A stretch of DNA of 64,000 bases from Elysia crispata (GCA_033675545.1 JAWDGP010005047.1:666501-730500), one strand, 5' to 3'. Shown: positions 1 to 30,365, numbered from the stretch's first letter. Translations and numbers: made by a program. The notes: generated from the sequence alone by a model not told the origin.

Positions 1-815
1 TCATGTCAATAATATATTTTGAGTTACTGGTGTGCGAGGTCAACCTCGTGAAGCACTAAACGTGCAGCTTCTTAGGTATCAAGTCCACGGTTTGAGAGCT
101 TTTTGCGCCGAACTATTGCAGCGCTATGTTCCTGAGCAGATATCTGTATTATTATACACTTCTTGTCTTATTAAACTGTGAAATGTTTCCTCATATTGTG
201 GCAGATAAGACATTACCAGCAGATATAAATCACCAATTTATCTGTCTCGGTTCTATGGTTACATAATGATCTTTTATTTGGAGCCAGTAAACTATAATGC
301 TATTTAAAGTTTCTCTAGACCAGGCTTATAGATTGTTGGAATAAGGGATTTAATGAAGGGTTTATTAAGAATTACACCCCTCCCTCCCCCAACCATTAAT
401 CGCTCTCTTCTTATTTTTCTCAGCCAATTTTTACAACATTCGAAACTCATGCTAACTCGACTTTATTATTTTTTTTTTTTTGGCGTTTGAGAATATAGTA
501 TCAAGGGAGTTGGCCCTTAATTTTTCATCTTGACTGTCTTCAACGTTTTCAAAACTATCACTTTGTTTATACAATTTGGATATTTTCTTGTCCATTAAAT
601 TTGTCTCTGAATATTCTAGTCTCATCTCAAAAATGTGAATTATCGTAAATTAATTCGATATGATCTTTTAAAACTATTTTCTTTGAACCCCCCCCCCACA
701 CACACACACACAAAAGGAAAGAAAGAAAGAGAGAAAATGGTTGGGAAAGTTTATTGATCAAATAAAACCTTCAAGATAAAACTATATTGTGCCATTAATC
801 TATACCCGCTATTAC
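1..815. other. AT-rich stretch downstream of the last PH-gene exon found
   Basis: No coding exon could be supported on either strand. It contains a poly-C/(CA)n tract at about 690-712 and short poly-T runs. It is probably intron of the PH-domain gene on the minus strand. Confidence 0.4.
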
Positions 816-6196
<5,381 letters not shown>

Positions 6197-6896
6197 CTGA
6201 AAGATACAAATCAGAGAATATTTTTAGGAGATGATTCAGGAGAAGATAGCTAATCAGTTTCAAGTGAAATTAAAGAAAATACTATTTCAAATTATGCAAC
6301 ATAAAAGACCCATGTCAAAGACGACATATATTTAGATCACAAAAATTGGCATACATGTAAAACGTAAAAATCTCTTCTGCAAATTTAGAATAAAGAGAAT
6401 AAAGCATGAAAGTTCATAACTTTGTTAAAAGATTTGGCGAAATTAAATTTTTATCACTGACATTGGACATAGTAAGCAATAAGTGTATGCCTTTGAAAAA
6501 AGTATTACTTGGCTATTTTTTTTTTTTGTAAAAGAATTTCTCATTCAATTTTTTTTTCTATTGCAATTTGGTAGATTTAAAGATCTTAGATAGCAAAATT
6601 TATTTCTAGTTCTACTCCTATTTAGAAAGAACGTAACAGATCATAAATTGAAAATAAAAGTTACTGAACATTAACCGGATTAATCCTTTCCATTGCTTAT
6701 CAGCTTCTTTTGGCCAAAAAATAGAAGTAAGAAAAAAAAAAGTCAGAAATTGAGGTAAGGAGAGACACTGATATAGAAAATCAGGGGAAGAGAAAGTGAC
6801 AAAGATAGATGCGACAGAGATAATGATGGAAAAAAAAAAAAAGAAAAAAAGGGGAGAGGGGGGGGAGGGTTGTGAGAGACGAAAAAGAAAACAAAA

Positions 6897-7066
<170 letters not shown>

Positions 7067-8378
7067 TTTTTCTAAGGAACTTTTCTTCTTTCCCGGGTCC
7101 CATAGATCTAGCCATTTCCTAGATTACGCGGAAACCGCGACCGGCCCACGGTTGCCTCATGTTCCCCAATCCAGTGATTGGTGCGATCAGGCCTCAACTA
7201 TGCACGAAATGTGTGCCCTGCGGCAAATCAGGTATAGCATACCGTGGGGTTGGCAACACTTACAGTGTTATTCAACCTGTCCTTGCTGTCACTCGCCCTA
7301 CAGGGTCACTGGAGATGATAGCACCTTTGGAAAGGAAATGATACCTGCATCAACATAGGCAGGTGGCAAATAGTTGAGAGTTTAGACTCATTTTGCGATA
7401 CGGCTCCTGTTATTTTGTCTTCTTCAATATCGATTGATTTTTTCCTCTCCATGTTAAGAGGTCCCAAACCTAAGAAACCCTATGCTGGATAAAAGTCTGC
7501 GGGTATCTTTAGAAAGAAATTGCGTGTATGTGTGTGTGTGTGTGTAGTTTTCTCCGGAAATTTACTGATATCTTTTACTCACCCTACTCCTAGCTTCCCC
7601 CCACCATCCCCTTATTATCAAAGACATCATCTTTTTAATAGCTGAGCATAAAAAAGACATCGGAAATAATAAGATACATTTATTTAAGGCAGCAAAAGCC
7701 ATCTCAAAACAAAAGGACTTTACTATTGTACGCGTTTTAAAGCATAAAGTATACCTGGGAGAACAGTTGGTAAGACAGAATATCGAATTGGACTAATCAG
7801 CAACTTAATCTCTAAAACAAATCATCACTGAATTGATTTACTAGGAAATTGAGACTTTTTAAAACAGATAACACCCTCATTTATTTTCTTAAATAAGCCA
7901 ATCATGAGAGCATCTTACTTTCTAAATTGGTGGAACAGGAAAGTTTCCAAAGCGCGACCGTTTAGAGTTTAAAAGAATATTAATGACACAACACAAATTA
8001 CCATGTTTGAAACTTCGGCGAACTCAACTACCTCATCAATTCATGCACATTTTCACTATTGTAAAATATTTTAATATCGTAAAATATCAACCATGTACTT
8101 CCACCGATAAATCCAAACTAAAATCCGTAGTCTCTGTCCTTGTTATGACTAAAAAAAATAGCGGGAGATTCTTTTTTGAATAAAAGCCTTTGGTCTTTAT
8201 TTTTTCTTTTTCCTCTTTTTTAGTTATTCCCCTTAGTTATCCTTTTTTGACAATTATCATAATGTAATGATTTATACTTCCCAAATTCTTAACTTTGAAA
8301 TGTCATATTTCCTAAGAGGGAAAAAAACTAAAGTAGTATAAAGGAAGAGAAAAAAAAATTTGAGTCATAAAGACTAAA

Positions 8379-8797
8379 TGTGAGGTGGCCTGCAATTTTC
8401 AGGCTCAATGACTAGTTTGCACAAATTGTGATTTCCATATTTTTTGATAGTCCAACCAATTCCCTGCATAAAACAGTTGAACATTTGAAGAATACATTAG
8501 TATTTGACTGAGATATGACCCAAAACTAAATACAAGGCTGGGCAATAAGAACATGATAAAAAAGTGTTTAAAGTTTGGGAAAGATTTCATGCAGAGTTGC
8601 AGTTATCTTCACTAAAACACCATAAAGCATATTTAAAGTTTCTTTTGGGCTTTGACACTTTTTGACATGATAAAAAAATGGTTGATAGTTCATAAGAAGC
8701 TAGAAAAGAGAAACCTTGAAAAATAGATTTTTTATGTTTGAAGTAGCTCATAACAGTCACTTCCGACGTGAGCCTGAAAATTCCAGGCCACCTCACA
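8379..8797. mobile_element. MITE-like element with 29-bp terminal inverted repeats
   Basis: The left end 8379-8407 reads TGTGAGGTGGCCTGCAATTT and continues to GGCTCA. The right end 8769-8797 is its reverse complement with a single C/G mismatch over 29 bp. The 419-bp interior is AT-rich and non-coding; the short minus frames inside it are not convincing genes. Length, near-perfect TIRs and lack of coding capacity fit a non-autonomous DNA transposon (MITE). No clear target-site duplication is visible (flanks CTAAA and AATCA), so the superfamily is not assigned. Confidence 0.75.
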
Positions 8798-8916
8798 AAT
8801 CATGAAAAACGAGCACCCTAGATTAATTGGGTTTACAAGGCAACCAATCCATTGCACATTGATATCAGGCAGACATTTTTACATCAGTAAAACACCAGAT
8901 TGGCAACGTTAGCACC

Positions 8917-9427
8917 CATTGTCTGTGTAGGAAGACAGACTCCAGTCTTATAATAGAGGCGTTAATTGTCTGTGGAAGATGACAGACTTCAATCTTATAA
9001 TAGAGGCATCTATCGACTGCGAAAGTAGACATACTTCAATCTTATAATAGAGGCATCCATTGTCTGTGGAAGAAGACAGACTTCAATCTTATAATAGAGG
9101 CATCTATCGACTGCGAAAGTAGACATACTTCAATCTTATAATAGAGGCATCTATCGACTGCGAAAGTAGACATACTTCAATCTTATAATAGAGGCATCCA
9201 TTGTCTGTGGAAGAAGACAGGCTTCAATCTTATAAAATGCCATCCATCGACTGTGGAAGACTGACTTCAATCTTATAATAGAGGCATCTATTGTTTGTGG
9301 AAGAAGACAGACTTCAATCTTATAACAGAGCCATCCATCGACTACAGACTTCAATCTTATAATAGAGGCATCCATCGTCTGTGGAAGAGAACAAGCTCCA
9401 ATCTTTTAGTAGAGGCATCCATTGACT
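8917..9427. repeat. ~45-50 bp minisatellite, about 11 copies
   Basis: Eleven imperfect copies are keyed by TTCAATCTTATAATAGAGGC. Two unit types are intermixed: one continues CTATCGACTGCGAAAGTAGA, the other CCATTGTCTGTGGAAGAAGA. Some copies are shortened (for example near 9340). Both outer copies are more diverged than the inner ones, as in arrays growing from the centre. An open minus frame through part of it is a by-product of the repeat period. Confidence 0.92.
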
Positions 9428-10189
9428 CCCAAGATGGGCGTGGACATTAGGATTTTGTGTAAAAAGGCTGATTTCTTAAATTTGGCCCATTTACATAGTT
9501 ATGCCTTTTTATAAAACCAATGAAGTCTATACTGTTGGACGATACGGTTTTTCACGATTAGAGAGGACACGAGTAGCCGAAGAAAAATGGTGGATCGTAA
9601 AAACTTTAGGAGGAGGAAAATTTCTAAGGAAAAAAAAGCAAACTAGCATATTATACACGAAAGCCTACCTCAAGAAAGTATCAGCGGATGCTAAAGCGTC
9701 CCTTTAAAAAAGTAATTCGGTTAATTCCATTGAGAATAGTCATCTAATTTTATAAAAAAATCCAAATCTATTTACAGATCCTTACAAACAGTCAATGACA
9801 GATAAGTTCAAATAAACGGACAGCTAGGAATTCTCACAAGATGCACATTTAGACACTTTTTTACGGGAACTTCTTTCTTTCTTATAAGCGTTCTAAAGGA
9901 CCTTCATATATATATATTAGGAAAGCACAGAATTAGCTGCTTCCCCTTATTGAAATAATCCTTGTATGAATGAAAACTAACCTCTTTCAGTTGAATATAG
10001 CAGTTTGTTACTGAGCAGTGTACATTGCAAATCAATTGGAACAAATCCCACAAAAAAGTACAAAATGAAACGACTCAGAGCCAAATTGGATTATAAATCA
10101 GTTTTGGTTTTGCACTTATCATCCTGTGAAACACCAAGTTGTTTCGCTGGGTCTAATCATAGAAATACGTTGAGAACTAGCCGTCTCAC

Positions 10190-10376
10190 CCGATGAGGAC
10201 ACTTCTCGGTGTATTGCAGTGAGGACGCCAAAAGGAAGATGGCCAATGTTCTCCAGGTATTCCATCAAATCTGACATATGGAGTTGATACTTTAATGTCA
10301 GGATAGGTGGAGGAGGCAAAGGTAGCACTAATCGCGAGAAACCCTGCGGGCGTCTTGCCTCGGTCTGCTTGCATAT
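10190..10376 (-). CDS. Candidate upstream exon of the PH-domain gene
   Basis: A minus-strand segment bounded by an acceptor-like TTTGCACTAG at its 5' side and a good GTGAGA donor at its 3' side. The frame opening at ATG 10374 runs 61 codons and ends in phase 2, exactly what the exon at 6196-6106 needs to read in frame through its ATG at 6180. That would extend the PH-domain protein N-terminally by about 67 residues. An overlapping second frame (CTG start near 10325, with LPPPPILTL) is also open and looks protein-like, so the frame is not certain. The alternative is that 6196-6181 is 5' untranslated sequence and this segment is unrelated. Confidence 0.33.
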
Positions 10377-21506
<11,130 letters not shown>

Positions 21507-23803
21507 TTTGAACGTTGTTGCGATTGTCATGTGACAATACAAAGTAAGGGGACGTCACTAAGATAAAAATGTTAGTGGACTCGCGTCCAGTTGGGAAGGG
21601 ATAATGTATGTAGAATGTGAGATGGGGCTTTAAAATACAAACATGTAATATATTTATATATACATGCAGCTCGTCTACAACACAATAATGCTCATATCTT
21701 TTTGTCAATCAAACTTAATCCCCGTCGGACAGGGCGGTACTGAAAAGATGAGGCCATAAACTCAACTGCGACGATGTGTAGCTCGAATCAACAAATTCGA
21801 GGCGCCATGCTCTTTGCTCCGTGAGGATATCAGGGCGTAGGCCTACGCTCTTTTGGCCAGCGGCGCTCTTGGTTCTTGGTATACCTGTATGGTAAGGGGG
21901 AACTAGGTCTCGTTCATATTTGAAGAAAGTAACTTGTCATCAGAGGAGGAAAATGTCCAGCACATAATTATTGTCTCAAAGTTACCAGGTTTAAAGACGA
22001 GTAAGGCATTTGAAGCTTATAATAACTTTTTCGTCGGTATTGCTTTGTAGATGCATTTAATCTTTTCTCCTTCCAAAGAGTTATGTCACTTTGTCGTATG
22101 TTCAAAATGTTGTGAGTTCTATTCAACAAACAGAATTATTTGGAAGAACATTTTGTTGTAACTGTTTTTCATTTCACACTTTGTTTCCCTTTTATTACTT
22201 CAAATTTCACGACAATGTACAACTTTTGCAGACCTTACTGCTTGATACGCTAACAACTTACAGTAGAGCTCATGACATCGAACTAAGTAGCATAACTGTC
22301 TGTAAAATCCCATTCCCTGATAAGAATCCCAAAGTACGCAGCTTCCAAAGGATGAATTTGTTAAATTTTGTTCATGCCTAACTGGATCTACATTCGACGG
22401 TACCGTCTTAATACGGAGGTGAAAATTCAACTTTCGTTTCGATGAGAGACATTTGCTGAGCTCAGATAAGTTCCTGAACCATAAATATTTACTTTCTAAA
22501 TATTGTAACTATTTCTTAGCCATTGTTAAGTTTTTTAGTTATTGTAGCTTTCATTTTGAAAAGAAACTTGATATATAGAGATTTTCTTTGTACATGCAAT
22601 TAAAGATTTCATCGCTATTTTAAGTATTTACCCTTGTTTTTGTTGTTGTTAAAGGAGTCGACTAGTCTCTTTTTTCTGTCTAATCTTTTCATTCTCTGTA
22701 TCTGCCTGTCTTTTGATTCAATCCATTCCGTTCCCCCATTCTCCCTCTTTCTCTCCGATTCCCTAAGTTTCATTCTCTTTTTCTCTATTTTTTTTCCTTT
22801 ACTTATTTATCTATTTAACATATTTACTTATTTATTCCTACTACATTGTCAATAATAATGATTTAATAATCCATTTATACATTTATTTTCTTCCTGTTGT
22901 ATCTCTTATTAACATTAATCGTATTTTCTTTTTTGCTTATTCATATTTTTTATATGAATATTTTTGCACGATTCGTTTTTCTTGGTACATTTTTTCTATA
23001 TATACATGTATATTCCCTTGCTTAATTTTTTTTTTCATCGTTTTCAAGTTTGTTTTAAAATATAGAAGTGTGTGAATATCCTAGTTTTATTCACTATTCT
23101 TGTTTATGTGTGTGATAAAGACGCAAGGCGAAAAGCTTCGTTCTAACATGTCTTCATCAAGTGCCATTATTATTATATAAAAAAAATAAAAAGGTCTTTA
23201 GCTACACAGTTGAGATATAGTAAGCATTATTGAAGTTAAGTGTTGCTTTCCGACATATTCAATTTCATGATTAAATCTTGTTATGGTTGACATTTAAAGT
23301 ATTGTAAAATCTCAGTGTACCGGTATTGGTTAAAAGCTGCTTAGAAGTTACACACAGAGTCATTGTTTATGCACACTTTGCTGAATAGTCAATATGATTT
23401 ACTAAAAACCAACTAAATTAATAAATCAAGCAACCTACCTGATCCTACAATTCAAATTTTATCAATTTTTTTCCTAAAAAGGTAATTAATTCCTGAGCTT
23501 TTCGACACAAACACAGCTCAGCAAAGAGACAAATATATTTACCGAGGAAAAAAACAGTTTTGAACTATTTTAATGTTATTGTATAAAACGAATGCAGTAA
23601 AGCATTCCAGAACGTTTGAAAACTCGATGATTTGGACAAAGGATTAGACATATACGTCAATTTTGATCACTTTCGATTTCTTTTTCCTTCGGACAGCTTT
23701 AACAAAGCCGGATTCCTGACCGTTTAGGAGAATGATTCTCTGCACCCGCCCTTTTGATGCTATGTGAGAGACAGCAGATCTGTAAGTGTAATGCGCGAAC
23801 ACA

Positions 23804-23981
<178 letters not shown>

Positions 23982-24236
23982 TTAATTAAAAATAAAACGC
24001 GAATACAGCGATACACGTTGAGCAAGAGCAAAATCAAACAAACAAACGATTAAAAAACAAAAGTACAAATCATTTTTACATCAAATAGATTACACTCCAA
24101 GTCTTTATTTCAATAGATTTCGGTTCACATGATAATTTCAATAACACATTAATCGTCTCACTCACTTAGAATACATTGCTTTTGCTATATTTTCTCTCAC
24201 TCTCTTTACCCCGTTATCATTTTTTACACCCGGCCA

Positions 24237-24238
<2 letters not shown>

Positions 24239-24288
<50 letters not shown>
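24239..24288. repeat. (CT)n microsatellite
   Basis: About 50 bp of CT followed, 30 bp on, by a poly-C run (24316-24328). Confidence 0.95.
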
Positions 24289-24290
<2 letters not shown>

Positions 24291-24551
24291 ACCCTGCTAT
24301 ACCTTTTCATTATACCCCCCCCCCCCCCTTTTAATCGCAGCTTCACACATCTGTAATACGGGCACCACAGGGCGGGGGGGAGGAGGAGGGAAACAAAAAC
24401 AACAACAAACTTATCTACTAAACCTAAAATCCACAGAAAATGAACATCGCATCCTTACATACACACTATAACAAGGAAATGCACACATTGTCTGTACGTT
24501 TGGCCTGAGGGTCCCACGACTGTGTCAGTAGGCTGGTGGATCATGGCGTCC

Positions 24552-26481
24552 TCACATGGCCGCAAGCTTCTGCTCCACAGCACTCACATCCACCATGTCG
24601 CGGTCATCATCTACGGCTTTCTTTTGCTTTAAACAGCAGAGAAAGATTAAAAGAAAATTGCTACATTATCTAAAATCATACGCCGTGAGAAATACGTAGG
24701 ATATAATTATTATTGTACACAACTTTGTTTTCCATAATAGTTTCATATATTTGGAAACGAATACAATGGTGACGATAAAAGAAAGCAAAAATTATGAATT
24801 GTTTTCTGATGTGCAGATGGTTTTCCTGATAACATTAATCTATTTTCCGTTTAACCTTCTTTTTTCACTCTGTCTATCTGTTTCTTACACACACACATGA
24901 AGATATTTTTCCGAGTGGCCTCCATCTTTCTCTAAGCCTGTTCCTGGTTTATCTCATAAAGCTTGCTCTATCTACTTGTATGTCTTTTACAAAAAGAAAC
25001 ACTGGTACATTAAATTTGTGTAATCTTTCATTCCCTAAGTTTCCAGCAGAATCTAGTACGTAGAAACAAAGCTATATGTCTGTATCCTTACATACGGATT
25101 AAAAGCCCTTTTAAAAGTAATCTTTAAATACTTATCTCAGAAAGCTCGCACCGGATTCGTACCAAGGTTTTGCCACGCTTAACTCAGGTAAAAATCCCCT
25201 GCTAGTGCTATCTTTTCACAGGAAGTGCCAGGAAACTAAAGGGAAAAAATTATTTCCCGTGGCTTTGCTGAATGACGCCTGTTTCACTTTAAGAATTAAG
25301 GTTTCCGGTGTGATCTAAATAAATCTGTTCTTGAATTGCTTCACTCAATGCGATTCTTCAAAGATTAGTGGGAGAGAAAATGTCTTGGCTATACTTTTGT
25401 TAGAAACCCCATCTCAGTCATGGTGATTGATGCCGCAACTTAGAGAAATAAAGAATCAAGCAGGGTAGGGTTCCCTAAGAAGCGCACATTCTGTGAGTGC
25501 GGAGAGCAAAGGATAATGTGATACCCATTGACGGCCTGTCTCAGTCCTACGGAGAATGTTCATCACATACATGTACATGCTTTATTCCTTACTTTCTTTT
25601 TGGCGCCTACAAATTTCGTTTCTCTAGAAACGTACCAATTATCATAGCATTTTCTTTTTCAGCCTCAGCACTGACTGAGAGCAACTTGCAATTACCATTC
25701 CTGATAGCTCGAAGCACGCAAACCGGCAATACTAATTTCTATCGAATTTGGGGAAGAAAAGGGGGGCGGATATATTCCAGCACTCAAAAGGAATTACTAA
25801 CAGTCAAAGACAACATGGTCTGTTGTTTAAAAAAGAATGCCTCGCCTCTTACGTATGTTTCCCGAAGAATCTCGTCTAATTCTATTCTTCAAGTTTAAAT
25901 CTTGCCATATGAAACGCTCGGCTCAATTCGCCAAACATGTCGCCGTTCGAACTTAGTTTCCCTTACTTTTGACGGCCCAGCTATAGCGGCGCTGGACAGG
26001 AAGTTGAGTTTGGGCGGCGCCAGCAGGACCTTTGTGATATCTGAGTTCAAAACGTCAATCTTCTTGCTGTTGTTGAAAGACATCTGTGGAAAGATAGGCA
26101 ATGTATGGTGTTTACTTCCTGATCAGTGCCGTCGTTTTCCAACAAAAAAAAAAACATTGTGGAATTTCAATTTGAATATTTGAAGTGCTTTCAAGTATAC
26201 GTAGCAATCTCAACTATAATGGTAGAAACTATTGATGAAAACAATTTAAACAGGTAAGTATTTAATTCTTACAAAGAATGTATTATGTCTACTGCTTCTA
26301 CTTGCACGACTTCAACTAATTCCACCACCATCATCACTATCACCATAACTTCAGATACTACTTCGACATCACAACAAATACCACTACATATATTACTACT
26401 AATATTACTTTTACTGCTGCTACTAGTACTACTGTTACTACTGCTGCTGCTGTTGCTGCTACTGCTACTGCTACTGCTACG

Positions 26482-26526
<45 letters not shown>

Positions 26527-26897
26527 ACTACTACTACTACTACTACTACTACCGCTGCTACCTGGACATAAGGAGAGCCAGACTTCTACAGCCAGTCTAG
26601 TAAAATTTAAGACAAAAAGAATTCATTCACACAGTTTAAAAAAAAAAAAGAAAAAAAAAAAACCCAAAGGAACGGACACACACACACACAAAAAAAACAA
26701 CAAAACCATGAGCTTCCGATCTTGAAGAGGAGATCCCTCACCTTTTTTAAATTAGTGGCTACAGCCTTTGAGCCTCCTTTCTTCGCTTTGGCCTTGCCAC
26801 TGGCCTTTGCAACCTTGCCCTTTTTGGCTTTCTTGGCTGCTTTCAGCTTTGGGCCTTGCAATTTCTTTTGTCCTTTATGCCCCTTTTTCTTCGCCAT
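24552..26897 (-). CDS. RBIS: RBIS-like ribosome biogenesis factor, complete, 3 exons
   Basis: Minus-strand exons 26742-26897 (ATG at 26897, purine at -3), 25967-26083 and 24552-24626 (TGA). All junctions are phase 0; the last acceptor could alternatively be 6 bp further in (exon from 24620). The product is ~115 residues (human RBIS/C8orf59 is 100). It starts MAKKKGHKGQKKLQGPKLKA, is Lys/Ala/Gly-rich to residue ~48, then has ATNLKK at the first junction, equivalent to TTNLKK of the human protein. A Ser/Ala-rich middle follows, and the short acidic-to-amphipathic tail VDVSAVEQKLAAM resembles the human VNVDEATRLMALL end. RBIS is a nuclear/nucleolar factor in ribosomal subunit maturation. The C-terminal match is short, so identity rests mainly on NLKK context, size and charge pattern. 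A TATTTCAG sits 1 bp before the ATG, so a 5' untranslated intron is possible. Confidence 0.78.
26386..26562. repeat. (CTG/CTA)n trinucleotide repeat
   Basis: A mixed CTA, CTG and CTT triplet array about 175 bp long, just downstream of RBIS exon 1 in gene orientation, within intron 1. It yields a meaningless poly-Leu frame on the plus strand. Confidence 0.93.
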
Positions 26898-27506
26898 GCT
26901 GAAATATAGAAAGAGGTTCAACAGAAGTTAAAGAAGGAACTGTTAGTGACAGACAACCATGGAAGTAAAAACGGTGACCTTGGTATTAAGATTTGATAAG
27001 GAAAAAAATGTAATTGACCCATTGTAATCTCATGGAATCTTTTTTTTTTTCACTCCAAGATCCAACAGAAACTCCTTACTTTTTTCCAGCAATAAAGTCT
27101 TCTGGTGTGTAGATATATAGACAATGCTCGATGTAGTCTTAGGAAATTGAAAAAAAAAATACTTGAGTCCCAAAGCACACGAAAACGCTATTTTGTTACG
27201 TTTAAGTCGAGAGAAACGGGCATATTTGTTTCATAAATCTTAAAAGGGTAACTACAGGAATACTCCGTTTTAACAGCTAATTATCCACTGCTAGATACTT
27301 GTGAAATACGAGTACATTCGAGTGGGCGTATGAAGGAAAAATGTTTAAAATTCGATTGATAAAACACACACGCAAGCACATATTATAGAAGCCTTAGATA
27401 TAAATCTTTCCCTTCCATTGAACATGTTCAATAAACCATTTATAAGTTATCTTCCAGCGAAACATGAGTTATTCAGGCAAATAAGGGTAATTCATCAACT
27501 AGTATA

Positions 27507-27783
<277 letters not shown>

Positions 27784-27901
27784 CTCCCTAGAGGAAAAAA
27801 AATCAACAAAAGCAAGTTCATTGAAAATGATATGTTATTCGTCATGGATCCAAAAGTTATTTAAAAAAAACAACAAATCTAAACGATCTTTGTTTCATCA
27901 A

Positions 27902-27902
<1 letters not shown>

Positions 27903-27997
<95 letters not shown>

Positions 27998-28050
27998 CTT
28001 ATTATTATTGTTATTATTATCATTATTATTATAACAATTATTATTATTTA
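27903..28050. repeat. (ATT)n microsatellite
   Basis: Nearly pure TTA/ATT triplets to about 27996, then a degenerate tail; a separate (ATC)n-like run follows to about 28080. Confidence 0.96.
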
Positions 28051-28447
28051 ATCAATATCATCATCATCATCGTCATCATTATTGCTATTTTTATAATTAA
28101 AAACAAACAATCCAACGGATTTATCTAAATGCCACTGGCGCACATACATATACACAGTACGTAAACAATCAGGCTTATTGCGCACATTTTCTCTCCACCA
28201 ATGACTCTCTTTTAGGTCGATGTCGGCTCAGCTTGATGGCTGACGGTAGAAAAGGTAGAGTTCTTCAACTAAGAGCATAAGTGCTGGATGAAACATATCA
28301 CATTGCATTATTTGTCATAGCTCCAATCTTTAACAGTTACTCGACAGACGTTAATGTGTTTTATCTTCGACATTCAAACCTACTTAAAGTTATATTCTTA
28401 ACGACAGAGGAGTCAACAAGATCACATTTCTCTCCCCTTAACTTTCT

Positions 28448-28494
28448 GAGAGAGAAAGAGTGGGAAAGGAGGGTTAGAAAGAAAGAGAGGGAGG

Positions 28495-28554
<60 letters not shown>

Positions 28555-28680
28555 GAGGCAGACAGACAGACAGAGAAAGAGAGGGAAAGAGAGAAGGGGC
28601 AGAAGAAAAGCTTGGATAAAGGTAGATAAAAAAAGAGGGTGGGGGAGGTGGGAGAGGGGTAGGGGAGAGGGAGACACACA
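28448..28680. repeat. GA / CAGA compound simple repeat
   Basis: Purine-rich GA with a CAGA tetranucleotide core (about 28529-28573) and a GGGAGG-rich right flank. Confidence 0.93.
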
Positions 28681-30300
28681 GAGAAGCGCTGAAGCGAGCT
28701 TACAAAACCATGACTGATCCTAGCTCAATGCCATGAAAATTTATGTGCGAATAGTTCGAAAAAGATTTTTTTATAAAAACAAAAAATAACAACAAAAACC
28801 TAATATAACAAGAACATGTATAACGATGATAAAATAAAGATTCTCAATATATCTACTTAGGCTGGGGTAGCCTGTTTTAGTCTTCCAGTTTTACCTCTCT
28901 ACTTCTCAAGCTAAGCTCAACGTCAGCCCTGTTTGTGTATTCCTCCATGTGATTCCTTTTCATTTAAAACGAAGAATTTTCAAGTGCTCTACATTGTACT
29001 ATGATTGACAGCACAGACATTACAAAAATATGCCTACCCAATCTCTATGAATGAATTACCTGCTAAGAAAAACAAACCTCAGACAGGCGGCTTTAAACTC
29101 AGATATTTCTGGCTTCCCCTGCTAATTTTAGCGTGCAGCCCAGGGAACGTATTTCACTATTTTCTTTGTATTGTTTCCCGGATTGAATAGCAAATGAGGG
29201 ATTGTAGTGGGTAAAGCTTAACTGTAAATATTATTTCCTTAAAAAGGAAACACGGGGATGATTCGGTTGGTAAAAATGGTGCAAAATGCATTTTTGGTAA
29301 TCTTCAATGTATAGCATTATATCATCCATTTAACCGACTTTCTTGTCAGTCTAATGTTTCGACTTGCAAAATCCTATTTGCTTTCTCCAATATGTGATCT
29401 TTTGAACAAATCCTGTTTGATTTTCTGATATAGTGATGTCTGTAATCATTCATCCCACAGGCTTTAATGATGTCAGGTCAGCATGCACACCAAAACAAGA
29501 GAAGTGGAGTTCATTTTTGAAAATATCACGAGTGCATCAGTTGCAAGAAATAAAATGAGCAACACACCATCAAGAGAAAAAAAAAAACATTCTCCTGTCT
29601 GATTGGTGCATAATCTTCAAACATCGCGGGCAATTCGGTCTACCAAGGAAAGCCCAAGCCCTCCCAACTACACCATCTGCCAGGTTGGTCGAGGCAGGCG
29701 ACCTCCTAGACATACCTCTTTGGATTTAGTCAGTTTACCGTAGTCCTAACTTACTGACAATGACAGCATAACTAAATACTACAGAAACTTGCATTGACCC
29801 GATAACCTGGGGGACTTTCCTAGTCGCATGAGGTAAGAGACTTTGTATTCGTGACTATAAAAGATAGCGAATATTAGTTCCATAATACCGACCCAATTTC
29901 TGGCGTTTGAACAACGGAAAAAGCATACGAAAAGAGACCGAAAGAACAGCGAAAGCAACACTAGCTTGGGTGGAAAGTGTGGAGAGCGAGGGCATTCTGC
30001 TGCCTCAATACTTTCATAATAAAATACAGTATAATTATAGTGTATGCTGTCAAAATAACAGTCATTGTTTATCTGAAGAGCTTAAAGGAGTGAAGTGTCA
30101 CATCATTTAGTTACAGAATTCTGAATAAATATATTCGACTAAAGTAATCACACGATTTATACAGTGCTTTTATTTTAAGACACAAAATGAACTAATCTTA
30201 ACACCTGCACTCTGCTTAGAAGAGCACTCTTAATTACCTGTTAGTTTCATTGATCACACGAACGATATTTAAGAGTGTGTGTGGGTGGGTTTAAAAGAAA

Positions 30301-30310
30301 GAGATAGATA

Positions 30311-30365
<55 letters not shown>

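Noticed and set aside
7152..7360. GC-richer patch with two overlapping plus-strand frames containing Cys pairs
   Set aside because: Cys spacing does not fit a zinc finger in either frame and no splice sites join it to neighbours.
8917..9427. CRISPR-like regular repeats
   Set aside because: Units are directly abutting minisatellite copies without unique spacers, in an animal genome.
22091..22430. Overlapping plus and minus frames of 76-96 codons upstream of BLOC1S4
   Set aside because: Both frames open with no recognisable motif; position is intergenic.
25497..25898. 133-codon plus-strand frame antisense to an RBIS intron
   Set aside because: No domain, no splice or promoter context; consistent with a chance open frame.
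26285..26725. Leucine-rich 146-codon plus-strand frame
   Set aside because: Produced by the CTG/CTA triplet repeat inside an RBIS intron.
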